The position numbers and the translations under genes were made by a program. From NCBI RefSeq assembly GCF_030052815.1, contig NC_079510.1:25232823-25296822 (forward strand): DNA of 64,000 nt, written 5' to 3'. The stretch comes from Hevea brasiliensis. Lineage: Eukaryota; Streptophyta; Magnoliopsida; Malpighiales; Euphorbiaceae. Positions 12,205-23,883 of the stretch are shown here, piece by piece. The notes under the pieces were generated by a model. That model was given only the letters and a program-made list of their open reading frames with translations. It made no database searches and was not told the DNA's origin. Numbering within the stretch: the stretch's first letter is position 1; each line of letters opens with the position of its first letter.

Positions 12205-14169
12205 TGTTAGTAGTATGCCTTAGAGCATATCATTTAGTATGTATCTTGTACATATTTTATTAATAAAAGGCAATTTCACTTTTTTGTTTACATAATGTAT
12301 TTATGTGTAATAGAAAAGGTCCATTGATATTTTGTTAGAAATTCTATTCTTAAGTTGTTAAGAATATGAGTGACAGTATTTCTAGCACAAAGTATCATAA
12401 ATTGGTTCACAATCGAGGATATTTCACACAGGACATGACTTATCCAGAAAGATTGTATTTATGTTTGTTCCCAAGGTATTTATATGAGATATAAATAAGA
12501 TGGAATGGTGAGTCTCGTGCCATATAACAAATATGATAGGCACTTATACATGATAAGTAAGCCGAACCAGTGACGCATATGACAAGTACATGGAGTTTAC
12601 TCTTGTCAATGCATTGTCATATATCATATCAGTGCATATAATCTTTAGACCTGAGGTAACACAGTTTAATTGTTCATTTAATTGTTCTTGATGTTTCAAG
12701 TTCTTGGCTAGGATAGACAGATTTAGTTAGAAAACAGTTTCTGACAAGAAAATCTAATTAATCAAGAACTAGAATTAAAAGAGAACATAATGTTCATAGC
12801 AAATGGGGTTTGACATTAACCATGACTCCAGCTCGAATTGGGATTTTGTAATAGAGAGATTCTAGTGCATGGTAACATATGATTGTAAGTTCATTTAAGG
12901 TATTCCTTATTACTGATTGGGTGGCCATGGCACACTATGCTAGGTGTCAACCATGGTTTATGAGATGCCTAAAATAATTTAGAGAAATAATTTATGGTAA
13001 GAAAGAGTTCTGATGATATTAAGAGTTAATATCATATCTCATTATCAATTAGTAATGAGCCTAGTGAGTCACACACATACACAAGTTAATCACCAAGTAA
13101 AATGTGATTTAATTGATTAATTAAAGAGTTTAATTGATTAATTAAATAGGTTTGGTTTGCAATAAGATTGCAAAGTCCCTAGCATGGCTTGAAATCAAAT
13201 GTAGGTTATTGGATGTATAGTATAAGTTAAATTTATATTTAAAGTGTTTAAATATGAAATTAATTGTGAGAAATTAATTAATGGAGATTAATTAATTGAT
13301 TTATATTTGATATAAATTGATTAGAAGAGGAGAAATAATGATTTTGGGTTGAGAACTCAAAATTACAACATAAGGGTAATTTAGTCATTTCACATGGTGA
13401 CATGTGGCACTATGAGATAGTGACACATGGCACCATGTAAGCTTGCCATTTGTCTTCCTATCATGTAAGATGATTAAAGTCAAGATTAAGTCTAGCTTTG
13501 ACATTTGGCTTAATGTGATTAAGTCAATTAAAAATAAGATACAATGTGGTGGTGACATGTGGCAAAAGGTTTAAGTGATTGCTTGACCTAATTATAAAAG
13601 GAAAAAGAAAAGAAGAAACAAATAACACTCTCTCTTGTCACAAGTGTGGCAGCACCTTTTTTCTCCCTCTCCTCTTCTTGCTTTCTCATCAGTTCAAAGA
13701 GAATAACCCAAATTTCTTTGAATTAAAATTACTAGAAATTATTTCTAGTGTCTTATACACACATTCAACCTCTCTAAAGGCAAAAATCCAAATTATAATT
13801 GGTTGGCAAGGCTTGAGAAGCTGATTTGGGGGCTGTCCATTGGTGATCTTGGTGTGGACAAGCTAGAGGGACAACACTTGGGGTCCTAGGTGCTTCCTAA
13901 AGGTGCCAATTGCATCCATAGTGCATCAAAGAGGTTAGTGCCCAAACTTTTATTTTAAACTAGGGTTTAATTAAATTAATTTATTAATTCACAATCTTAA
14001 ATTGCAAATGAAGATCCTAATACATATTAAAAGTGTTTTAATATGCAATTGAGCATTGAAATTAATTAGGCACATAAGAGATGTGGCATGATGCATGAAA
14101 CCCTAGAAGAAATTTTTTTTTTTAAATTCAATGCTGTAATGAACCAATCACCATGCTTCCGCTCCTTCA
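12205..14169 (+). repeat. C1 5' LTR
   Basis: A 1965-bp LTR from TGTTAG to CTTCA, followed two bases later by the primer site. Compared with the 3' LTR it lacks about 150 bp: four bases around 12667-12670 stand where the other copy has 58876-59029. A TATAAAAG box near 13593 is shared with the 3' LTR. Confidence 0.9.
13593..13600 (+). promoter_or_regulatory. TATA box in C1 5' LTR
   Basis: TATAAAAG lies within an otherwise A-rich stretch and is preserved in the 3' LTR at 59929-59936. Its place about 570 bases before the LTR end suits the U3/R border. Transcription would be expected to start roughly 30 bases downstream, by RNA polymerase II. Confidence 0.55.
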
Positions 14170-14171
14170 AT

Positions 14172-14183
14172 TGGTATCAGAGC
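14172..14183 (+). other. C1 primer-binding site (initiator tRNA-Met)
   Basis: TGGTATCAGAGC begins two bases after the 5' LTR end and is fully complementary to the plant initiator Met tRNA 3' end. Confidence 0.93.
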
Positions 14184-15718
14184 CACTATATTTGCCATTA
14201 GGATTGTTTATTGAGGTTTAATGGTGTGATTGGATCAAATGTTAATTAATTCAAAGCTGTTTGGTGCTCCCATGGTGGCAGTATGTTTGATAACTCCATG
14301 GGTGCGCATGGTTTGGGCCTTGTTTGATAACTCTATGGGTGCGCATGGTTTGGGTCTCATTATACAATTGTTGTATACTTTAAGGCCTATAATTAGGCCC
14401 ATGCTTAATTAAATTGTGTAATTAGGAATTTTAATCACCAAATTAATTTTTGAAAATTGTTTTCAAGGTATTATATTTGGAAAGAGTTTCTAAATTTAAA
14501 ATTGTTTAAATGAGATTCAAATCTGAATTTTTTGGTTGAATATGTGATATTCAATTTATTTTTTAGTATATATATTTTATTTAATTGTTAAATTTTAATA
14601 TGCATGATGGATGATTATTGACAATAAAAGACCAATGTGATTTGATTTATTTCTTTTATTTTTCTTTGGGTTGTAAAATAATTAATTTTATTTTAGTGGC
14701 ATGTATTATAAGTATTGTAATAATTTGGGTTGTAATTTCATTTATTTGAGGACTTTAAAGTCCATATTATTGTAAATTTGCCTTGGTATGCCAAGGATTA
14801 CAATGTAATTGGATTGCAAGAAGATCAAGGAGGTCAAGAGCATTGTTGGGACTAGTGGGAGGAAATTAAGATCAAGTGTTGATTATGTACTTCTTCAGCA
14901 ACTCTTGCAAAATGAATGAATAAAATACACCTAGGAATGCCCTGATTCAATTCTTGGTGGCTCAGAATTGAATCTCTTAGAAAGTCCATGATCATACCAT
15001 ATTAATTGTTTATCCATGTATGCATGAGATGTATGGGAATGTATGCAAGTATATGATATATGCATGCTAATTGGATAATGTGCAAAGTGAGACCATAATA
15101 GTAATTAAGCCGACCACTAAATCTTCCAAACAAATGATTAAGTTGGAAATGGTATAATTAAAGTAATTATATTATGGGCCCTCCATTGAGACAATTATTT
15201 TAAGAAATTTTAAATACTTTCATGTGATGCATTTAATTTAAGAGATTTTCTTAAGAATAATTGTTAAGCATGAGATGTTTTAAATATGTAAATAGTTGAT
15301 GGCCAATAATGGATTTGCCTGAGGACATTAAAATTATTTGCATGTTTACTGGCTTAATGGGATCAACTTAACTATTGCAAGATGAATCAATAATGGATGT
15401 GCCTGAGATTTTGAGCATTAGGGGCTAGATAAATGATTGAACCTCACATGAGATGTGATGGGCAAGGAGTTGCTCACTTAAAGTTTATTGTAATTCCAAT
15501 AATGGATGTGCCTGAGGATGATCAATAAGACTATAAGAATTTAATCACCCACTAGAAATCCATCCAACTAGGATTTCCGTTTCCTACTTTGGAAGTGCAG
15601 GATTCGCCATGTTAGTAGGAGGACCAATTTGATTAAAAGACCATAATTATTTTGGTTAATTACTTGATACATTTACTAATTAATCTAGTTATTTTATGCA
15701 GTTAATTTTTTGATAATA
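14184..15718 (+). other. C1 untranslated leader with short repeats
   Basis: About 1.5 kb between primer site and gag with no supported gene. It contains a 37-bp tandem repeat (copies from 14286 and 14323, unit containing ATGGGTGCGCATGGTTTGGG). It also has three dispersed copies of a 20-mer around GGATGTGCCTGAG (15304-15323, 15388-15407, 15497-15516; the first has one T/G change). The rest is AT-rich. Packaging or dimerisation signals are expected in this part of a retroelement RNA, but none is proven here. Confidence 0.7.
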
Positions 15719-16560
15719 ATGAGCACACAACAACCACCACCATCCAATATCCTTGTGAGCATACTTGATCACAATAGGTTGACGGGACCTAATCTCTCTG
15801 ATTGGCTAAGAAATTTGAAACTTATCCTGAACCTAGAATGTATTGGATATGTTTTAGACTCAAAGGTTCCTGGTCTCTTACCTCCAGAGGCCACTCAAGA
15901 GGAACATGACACTTTGGACAAGTGGAAGGAGCATGATATGAGAGCCAAATGTTAAATGCTTGCTTCTATGAGTAATGAGTTACAGAAGCAGCATGAGAAC
16001 ATACAGAGTGCAAGTGAGATCCTCCTTCACCTACAAGAGTTGTACTGTGAGCATAGCAGGAATGCTAGGTATGAGATATCTAGACAGCTATTCCGAATGA
16101 GGATGTCCGAGGGACAGAATGTTGGGGATCATGTCCACAAGATGATTTGGCTTATAGAGCAGCTGGAACATCTTGACTTTAACATGGATTTTCAACTGCA
16201 GATGGATTTGATCCTTCAGTCCCTACCTGAGTCATTTGGGAATTTTGTGACAAATTTCCATATGACTAAGCAGGAATACACCTTGGCTGGTTTACTTAAC
16301 ATGATTGTTATTACCCAAAAGAATATGCCGGGCAATAAAGGAAAAGAGGTAGCTTTGATTGCATCTTCTTCTGCTGGAAAGTCCAATAAGAAGAAGGACA
16401 ATAAGAAAAGGAAATCTCAAGTTCCAGGACCTTCCAAGAAGATAGCCAAACAGAAAGCGAAGACCAATGCTGATGGAGGCAAAGGAAAGTGTTTTCATTG
16501 CCAGAAGGATGGGCACTGGAAGAGGAACTACCCAGAGTATAGCAATCTAAATGAACGTAA
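15719..16560 (+). pseudogene. gag: C1 gag (one premature stop)
   Basis: Start ATG 15719 gives MSTQQPPPSN; upstream triplets are non-ATG. The N-terminal capsid-like block reads RLTGPNLSDWLRNLK and is typical of copia UBN2-type Gag. A TAA at 15953-15955 interrupts it where an aromatic residue is expected (AKC*MLASM). The frame then continues through a capsid helical region, a K-rich linker (about 16380-16460) and a zinc knuckle CFHCQKDGHWKRNY (about 16492-16533). The knuckle's last cysteine is tyrosine here, but intact in the duplicated copy at about 17143. Otherwise this is the best preserved Gag in the window. Confidence 0.85.
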
Positions 16561-17707
16561 TGCCATGATGAAAATCAACTCAAGTTTAAAATATATTTGG
16601 CACTTGAGATTAGATCATGTTGCAGAAGATAGGATTGCAAAGCTGGAGAAAATGGGGATTTTATCCTCATTGGGTTTTGAACCTACTCCAACTTATGAAT
16701 CCTGCCTTTAAGGCAAAATGACAAGATCACCTTTTGTTGGACAAGGGCTAAGAGCTGAAAATATTTTGGAATTGATACATAGTGATGTACGTGGTCCAGT
16801 TAAGGAAATGGCTAGAGGCGGTTTTCATTACTTTATTACCTTTACTGATGATAAATCAAGGTTTGAGTATTTGTATTTGATGAAATACAAACATGAATCT
16901 TTTGAAAAGTTGAAAGAATTTAAATCTGAAGTAGAAAATAAAACAGGAAAAAGTATTAAAACTCTTCAATCAGATCGTGGAGGTGAATACTTAAGTACTG
17001 AATTCAATGAATACTTGAAAGAGCATGGCATTATTTCCCAGCTAACTCCTCCAGGACGTTCAAGTTCCTAGTTAGAACAAACAGATTTAGTCAGATAGCT
17101 AAACAAAAAGCGACGATCAAAGCTGATGGAGGCAAAGGAAAGTGTTTCCATTGTCAGAAGGATGGGCACTGGAAGAGGAACTGCCTAGAGTATAGCAATC
17201 AAAGTGAATGTAATGCCATGATGAAAATCAAATCAAGTTTAAAATATATTTGGCACTTAAGATTAGATCATATTGCAGAAGATAGGATTACAAAACTGGA
17301 GAAAGTGGGGATTTTATCCTCATTGGGTTCTGAACCTAATCTAACTTATGAATCCTACCTTCAAGGCAAAATGACTAGATCCACCTTTTGTTGGACAAGG
17401 GTTAAGAGCTGGAAATATTTTGGAATTGATACATAGTGATGTATGTGGTCCATTTAAGGAAATGACTAGAGGCGATTTTCATTACTTTATTATCTTTACT
17501 GATGATAAATCAAGGTTTGGGTATTTGTATTTGATGAAATACAAACATGAATCCTTTGAAAAGTTCAAAGAATTTAAATGTGAAGTAGAAAATCAAACAG
17601 GAAAAAGTATTAAAACTCTTCGATCAGATCGTGGAGGTGAATACTTAAGTACTGAATTTGATAAATACTTGAAAGAGCATGGCATTATTTCCCAGCTGAC
17701 TCCTCCA
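16443..17707 (+). repeat. Internal direct duplication in C1 (offset 653)
   Basis: Copy 1 (16443-17054) and copy 2 (17096-17707) carry the gag knuckle, the pre-integrase HLRLDH block and the first half of the integrase core. The offset of 653 is not a multiple of three, so the duplication shifts the frame. Hand comparison finds about 37 differences in roughly 600 bases, similar to the LTR divergence. The spacer (17055-17095) partly echoes the sequence just before copy 1 (CAAGTTCC). Both copies lack protease, so that loss came first. Confidence 0.9.
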
Positions 17708-19898
17708 AGAATGCCACAGCTGAATGGTGTATCTGAAATGGAAATTGTATCCTATTAGATGTGGTACGTAGTATGATGAGCTATATTGATATGCCAATCT
17801 CCTTTCGGGGATTTGCATTAGAATCAGCTTTGCATATTCTGAATAGGATTCCATCAAAATCAGTTTCTTCCACACCTTATGAGATATGGCATGGAAGAAA
17901 ATCGAGTCTTAAGCATGTTAAGATTTGGGGTTGTCCAGCTTATATCAAAAAGCTGAACACTGATAAATTGGAAATCAAATTAGAAAAAGGTCGATTTGTT
18001 GGATATCCAAAAGAAATTTTTGGATACTATTTTTATTTGCCTACATCACAAATGGTTATGGTAAGAAGAGATGCCATATTTCTTGAACAACAGTTAATTG
18101 AAGAAGGTGGCAAAGGAAGGAAAATAAAGTTAGAATTGGAGAATTCTGACCAACTAACAGATTAAATGAATATAGATCTATCTAGTCAACCTACACCTAT
18201 TAATGAAACATCTACAGTAATTCCTCGTAGATCGACCAGGATATCTCACCCACCAGTGAGATATGGTTTTCTTCATGAAGATGAATAAGAGTTGTTCACT
18301 CATGAAGAAGTAGATCATGGAGATGATCCTCTTACCTATGAAGAAGCTATATCAGATATAGATTCTTCAAAATGGATTAAAGCTATGAAATTCAAAATTG
18401 ATTCCATGTATAAGAACCAAGTTTGGGACCTCGTTGACCCACTTGAAGGTATTGTACCTATAGGGAATAAATGGGTTTTCAAGAAGAAAATTACTTCTGA
18501 TGGAAAGGTAGAGACCTATAAAGCAAGGCTAGTAGCAAAAGGGTTTCGCCAACGGCAAGGAATCAACTATGAAGAGACTTTCTCGCCTGTTGCCATGATT
18601 AAATCAATTAGAATTCTATTAGCAATAACTGCATACTATGATTATGAGATTTGGTAGATGGATGTCAAAATAGCTTTTCTCAATGGATACATTGAAGAAA
18701 ACATTTTCATGGAATAACCTAGGGGTTTTGAATCCCAAGATGGTTCCAAGGTATGCAAGCTAAAGTGATCCATTTATGGGTTAAAACAAGCTTCGAAGAG
18801 TTGGAACATCCATTTTGATGAAGCCATTAAGTCATTTGGTTTTATCAAAAATGTGGATGAATCATGTGTATATAGGAAGGTTAATGATAGTGCTATCACT
18901 TTCCTTGTCTTATATGTGGATGACATTCTGTTGATAGGTAATGACATAGGTATGTTGACAACTGCCAAGGTATGGTTGTCAAATAAATTCTCCATGAAAG
19001 GCTTAGGGGAGGCAACCTATATTCTTGGAATTCACATCTATAGAGATAGAGAGAAAAGAATAATTGGTTTATCCCAAAATCTATGCTTAAAAAAGGTGTT
19101 AAAGAGGTTTAACATGCTTGATTCCAAGAGAAGATTGTTACCAGTGAGACATGGTATCTACCTTTCTAAAGAGATGTTTCCAAAGACACCTGAAGAAAGA
19201 GATAAAATGGCCAGGATTCCATATGCTTCGGCTATTGGAAGTTGATATATGCAATGATGTGTACTAGGCTGGATATCACATATGCTGTTAGTTTGACTAG
19301 CAGGTTTCAATCCAATCCCGGTTTGGAACACTGGATAGCTGTCAAGAATATCCTTAAGTGCTTGAGAATAACTAAGGATTTATTCTTGATTTATGGAGGT
19401 GGTGACTTGCAATTGGATGGTTATACTGATTTTGATTTCTAATCAGATATTGATGATAGAAAGTCTACCTTTGGGTTTGTGTTCATTTGTAATGGAGATG
19501 CAGTCAATTGGAAGAGTTCTAAACAGAGTACGACTGCTGATTCCACTACAGAGGCTGAGTATATTACTGCATCAGATGCTGCAAAAGAGGCTGTTTGGAT
19601 AAAGAAGTTCGTGTCAGAACTTGCAGTAGTTTCTTTCATTGAGTCAGCAGTTCCTCTCTACTGTGACAACAATGGAGCGATCATACAGGCTAAGGAACCT
19701 TGGTCTCACCAGAAATCCAAACACATAGAAAGGCGCTACCACATTATCAGAGAGATAGTTGGGCGAGGCGATGTAGCCATGCAGAAAATAGCATTAGCTC
19801 AAAATCCAGCTGATCCATTCACGAAGCATATGTCACAAGTTCAGTTAAACCAACATCTTGAGAAGATGGGTCTAAGATATTGTAATGAATGGCTCTAG
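16562..19898 (+). pseudogene. pol: C1 pol remnant (IN-IN'-RT-RH, protease missing)
   Basis: After the gag knuckle the sequence goes directly to WHLRLDH, so the aspartic protease (D-S-G) is absent. A half integrase (IHSD..., SDRGGEY) is followed by its duplicate and then the rest of integrase (NGVSE with the catalytic Glu, GRFVGYPKE). Reverse transcriptase: NKWVFKKK, KARLVAKGFRQRQGINYEET and YVDD at 18913-18924. RNase H: KSTFGFVF, TTEAEYI, YCDNNGAI; it ends NEWL at a TAG at 19896-19898. Frame changes come from the duplication, from one extra base near 17385, and near 17750 and 19240. Stops at 18655, 18715, 18766 and 19440 stand at expected Gln or Arg codons. Confidence 0.88.
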
Positions 19899-19912
19899 TG
19901 CTAGTGGGAGAT
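19899..19912 (+). other. C1 polypurine tract
   Basis: The purine-rich AGTGGGAGAT stretch directly precedes the 3' LTR (TGTTAG at 19913) and would prime plus-strand DNA synthesis. Confidence 0.75.
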
Positions 19913-20091
19913 TGTTAGTAGTATGCTATAGAGCATATCATTTAGTATGTATCTTATACATATTTTATTAATAAAAGGCAATTTCACTTTTTCGTTTACA
20001 TAATGTATTTATGTGTAATAGAAAAGATCTATTGATTTTTTGTTAAAAATTCTATTCTTAAGTTGTTAAGAATATGAGTGACAATATTTCT
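19913..20091 (+). repeat. C1 3' LTR, first segment
   Basis: It matches 12205-12383 of the 5' LTR with about nine differences. Insertion of G1 interrupts it at 20092. The last five bases TTTCT are the left target duplication. The LTR resumes at 58593. Confidence 0.93.
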
Positions 20092-21030
20092 TGTAATGCC
20101 CCTTGCCCGTCTACTGTATAGCCGAGCAAGAAGTGCCACATTTGGTACCGGAGCACCCTATCTTGTCTTATGATATTTATTGTAAATTTTTAATATCATT
20201 TAAAAACAAGTATTCTGTAGGTGGAATTTTTTTTTTTTTTAATATAACTCGTTTTTGTGGAGATCCGGACAGAGCCTCCTCTGTTTTGTTAGCATCTGGC
20301 GGGTTTCACTAATCACCTGTTAACATGTTCATATTCATTTTACATATTTCCAAATCATATTCTACTGTATCATATTATTTACAATATTTATGAGATCTCA
20401 AAATGAAGTATCATCTATTGCATTCATATAGAAATTCATAGATAATAAATTACAAGTGTTCATTACAATCTTAAAGTTTAATTACAAGTCCAAAATGAAA
20501 TACATCATAAACTAGTAATTACATCATGATTAGACATAATGAACCAAAATACTAGTCTATACATAGGCCCTACCAAAATACAAAAGACTGGTGAGGTGAC
20601 TCTAGACGGTGGCAGATCTGGTCAGAGCTCTGTCCGAACACTATTGTGGCGGCTGCTGATCTCCAGTACCTACGTGATGGAAAATCAACGCGCTAAGCAT
20701 AATGCTTAGTGGTGCATAATTTATAATAACAATAACTAAACAATTTAACAATAATTCTATATATGGCAAATTTCATAATGTCTAGGTATTTTACATTTTC
20801 ATTTCACTTTGGAAACAATTTAAATTATCGGGATCTTTTCTGTTTACTTATTATATATTCAGTCTTAATTAATTATTATTAGTGCCCAAGAAACCTATAA
20901 TAGACTATAAAAGCTGGATACACGAGAGTATACGGGTCTACCCTGTATACATCTGTCAGGCACGAGGCCAGCTGTCAGGCTTGTAAAACTAGAAATAAAG
21001 TTAGGCATAATGGCCAATAAGTAGGCATAT
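20092..21030 (-). repeat. G1 3' LTR, outer segment
   Basis: It matches 55079 to about 56033 of the other G1 LTR. It is interrupted at 21031 by G2; the five bases CATAT (21026-21030) are the G2 target duplication. A perfect palindrome CTAAGCATAATGCTTAG lies at 20693-20709. Confidence 0.92.
20693..20709 (-). other. LTR hairpin 1 (G1 3' LTR copy)
   Basis: CTAAGCAT and ATGCTTAG form a perfect 8-bp stem around one base, beside the conserved CACCAC motif. The other G1 LTR has CTAAGC/GCTTAG at 55676-55692. LTR1 and E3 have CTGAG/CTCAG here, a compensatory change. Confidence 0.6.
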
Positions 21031-21579
21031 TGTCACACCTTACTCCTCTATAAGGCATAACATGATCCCGTAGAATACTTAATGAACTACCGAACTTCAC
21101 CTACCGATAACTCATTAAGTACCCTACAAGGGATTTTAAAACCATTTTCTTACTTTTTGAAAGTGGTGAGCATTTTGGTAGGAATTAAAAACATTTAATT
21201 GAAGTTGCAAAACTAGTAAAAATTTTTGACCATTTTTATTTTTACGTAATTTTTGAAAAAATTTCGGCAGAGTGTCGTCTATATTTTGAGAAAACAGTTC
21301 TTAAAAAACCTGTAAAAATACTTCCAATAATTGTTTTCACAACTCCCACCAAAACAACTCAAGTCAACACAATTCAATTTAAGTCCATAATTCAACCAAA
21401 GTTTGTCATATCAAATACTTCATAAATTCATTCATATTGCATATAGTACTTAATTTACAAATACAGATCTTAATTTACAAAAAGAAAATCCAAAATAACA
21501 ATATTACAATTTGCAATACAACTGCTCAACTTGACATTAATACATATGACTGTACAATATTTACATCAAATAACTACAA

Positions 21580-21711
21580 GGGTATAAACAAATACCCGTA
21601 CAAAAAGATCAATGAAGTCCTTGTCAATTCAGCAGCTCACCCTGCTGCTTTTTCCTTGCCCTTATCTGCAATAGCAAAATAAGCTATTGCTAAGCATAAA
21701 AATACTCAGTG
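21580..21711 (-). other. Conserved LTR hairpin series (G2 3' LTR)
   Basis: In plus coordinates: GGGTAT/ATACCC (21580-21585, 21592-21597), AGCAGC/GCTGCT (21631-21636, 21644-21649), a perfect GCAATAGC/GCTATTGC (21668-21675, 21683-21690) and CTAAG/CTCAG (21690-21694, 21705-21709; a G-U pair in minus-strand RNA). Same order as LTR1 and E3, mirrored. Confidence 0.6.
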
Positions 21712-23620
21712 GTGCATAATAAAAATTTGAAATGCAGTACATATAACATTCATTGATAAATCACAATTTAAATATTTCACAATCACATTTCACAAATTAT
21801 CAAAACTCATTATAGCACAATTTTGGTCAAACAATTTAATAAACATAGTGTTGCCAATTCATACACAACTTAAGCCATGACACAAAATTTCCGATCAATG
21901 CCGCATTGTACACCACGACAAAGCGATCTACAACCCCACTAATTGAAATCAATGAGAGAGGTGGCTAGCTAACTAATGAGTACTCATCCGATCTACAACC
22001 TCAACTGGTAAACCAGAGAGGGAGAAAAATAATCGATCTCAACCCCATAAATGGAGGAGAAATAATAAGGCACTGTCATGCTAAGTGTGAATTAGAAATC
22101 AATTTCAAATTTTTATTCAAATAATTCATGAGAAATCCGATAAATTTCCAAAGTCATAGTTTTATTCACAAAGTGGCAACACAATTCACGATTAACATCA
22201 AATTTTCATAAACCATACCCAATCAAATCGGTAAAAAGAAAATGATGAAATAAGATTTATTGTACACAAACCTGACGTGAGTCGCCTCTAGGCCTTGACT
22301 TAGTCCCTTAGACCTTCCGAGTCTTTTTCAGCTGAAACACGAAAATTTATAGTGTCTCAGTATCTTTGCCTCACAGTAATTCCAATAATTAATTCATATA
22401 TGTTCAATTCTAGCCCCAATATGCTTAAACTTACATTCTTGAAAATTTTCATGTTAAGGTTACTATTTATGGTACTACTCAAGTCAAAATATTGACTTTC
22501 TTATGCTTAATAGGTATGGGAAATCCAATTATACCCACATACCACATTTTGGTTACCTAACTTATTGGTTTTGGTCATTTTCTCCAATCTTAAATCTTTT
22601 AGGCACAAATTTCAAATTTTTAGTTTTGGTGTCCTATTTTGCACTGTTCCATTGGTCATGTTGCTGTTAGAATTTGGCTAAGTTTTCTTCATAGAAGTTG
22701 TTCCTTATTGTCTTAACTTTATTTCTCTTTTTGAATCACTCTATTTGGAATTTTGTAGCTCAAGTTATAGCCATTTGAACATGGCTGGCCGAATTTCCCT
22801 TTGGTCCCCCAACAATTGTTTTGTTTTGATTGCAAGTTAATTTATAGATTACTTAAACTAAGAACACATGTATTAAACTAAAATTTCAATTAAAAGAACT
22901 AACCTTGATGTTCAATTAAAATAACTAACCTAGAACTAAAATTTCTGGGTTACTTTGATGTTCAATCTTTAATTTTCCTCTTCTTTTCTTCTTTTTTTCT
23001 TGATCAATCTTCTTCTCAAGTGAGGTTAACAAGGTTCAACTAAGGAGGTTACACTTCTATGGCTGAATTTGTGGTTTCTTCAAGCTCAAAATGAGCTTTA
23101 ATGGAGGTGAAGTGAGGGAGAGAGGGAAGAGAGAGGTGGACGGCTTGGGTGAGGGAAGAAGAAGATAAATTTTCTTTTTTTAATTATTTTGTCTTTTAAC
23201 TTATTAATTTTCCCACAATTCCAATTTTGTAAATATTAGGCTTATTGCATCATGCATGATGTCATGCATGATGTAATAAACTTTATCAACTTTTTCTTTT
23301 TCTTTTTCTTTTTTTTTCCATTTATTTTTCTTTAGTTCTTTAATTTAATTCTTGATCCTGAAATTTTCTTTTCTTTAATTTTATTTGACAGTTAGGTCAG
23401 GAGTCAACTCTAGGGGTCAATTGACCAAATTGCCCCTCGCCGGTTCGATCCAGTTTGCAAATAATTCAATATTTCTTATGGATTCCTGACCTAATTATTT
23501 GACCTGCTTAACCATTCTTTTTTGTGATTTTCTCTTTTCCACTGTGTTTGCAATAGTCCTAAGGACTGCAGCGTCACATTTTACGGTTCGAAATTTGAGT
23601 TTAAATCGACCTCGCAGTCC

Positions 23621-23665
23621 TTCCCGAGAAGGTCACCCATCGCTGTGACTCAGCTCATTTAACTT
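23621..23665 (-). promoter_or_regulatory. 5S rRNA-like A/C-box block (G2 3' LTR)
   Basis: The minus strand has AAGTTAAATGAGC, 11 bases, GATGGGTGACC, 5 bases, then GGGAAG. Plant 5S genes have AGTTAAGCGTGC, about 20 bases, then GATGGGTGACC, 4 bases, GGGAAG. This is the closest copy over the C-box part. Internal pol III promoter function is a hypothesis. Confidence 0.55.
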
Positions 23666-23836
23666 CTTGTGTTCTGTTTTTCTTATTTATACTTAACTAA
23701 TTGATAATTACTAATTATTTGTGTTCAGGACTTATCTAGTTGTCTTAGATGTGGTTCTAATCCCCTTAATTATCAGGACTGACATCTGTCGCTGGAACAG
23801 TGAAATATACCAGACTATACTAATAGGGGTGTTACA

Positions 23837-23850
23837 ATTCTCCCCCCCTT
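23837..23850 (-). other. G2 polypurine tract
   Basis: The minus strand reads AAGGGGGGGAGAAT immediately before the 3' LTR. The same tract occurs in E3. Confidence 0.9.
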
Positions 23851-23883
23851 AAATAAATTTTGTCTCGAAATTTTACTTCGTAT

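Larger units (their letters stand above)
21031..23836 (-). repeat. G2 3' LTR
   Basis: A 2806-bp LTR running TGTCACACC...TGTTACA in plus orientation. It is longer than its partner by a partly repeated block near 22905-22950 and a palindromic CATGCATGATG duplication near 23247-23275. It contains the hairpin series (21580-21711) and the 5S-like block (23621-23665). Confidence 0.95.

Noticed and set aside
23621..23665. A true 5S rRNA gene
   Set aside because: Only two short boxes match. The 5' half of 5S and the spacing between the boxes do not, so it is called 5S-like only.
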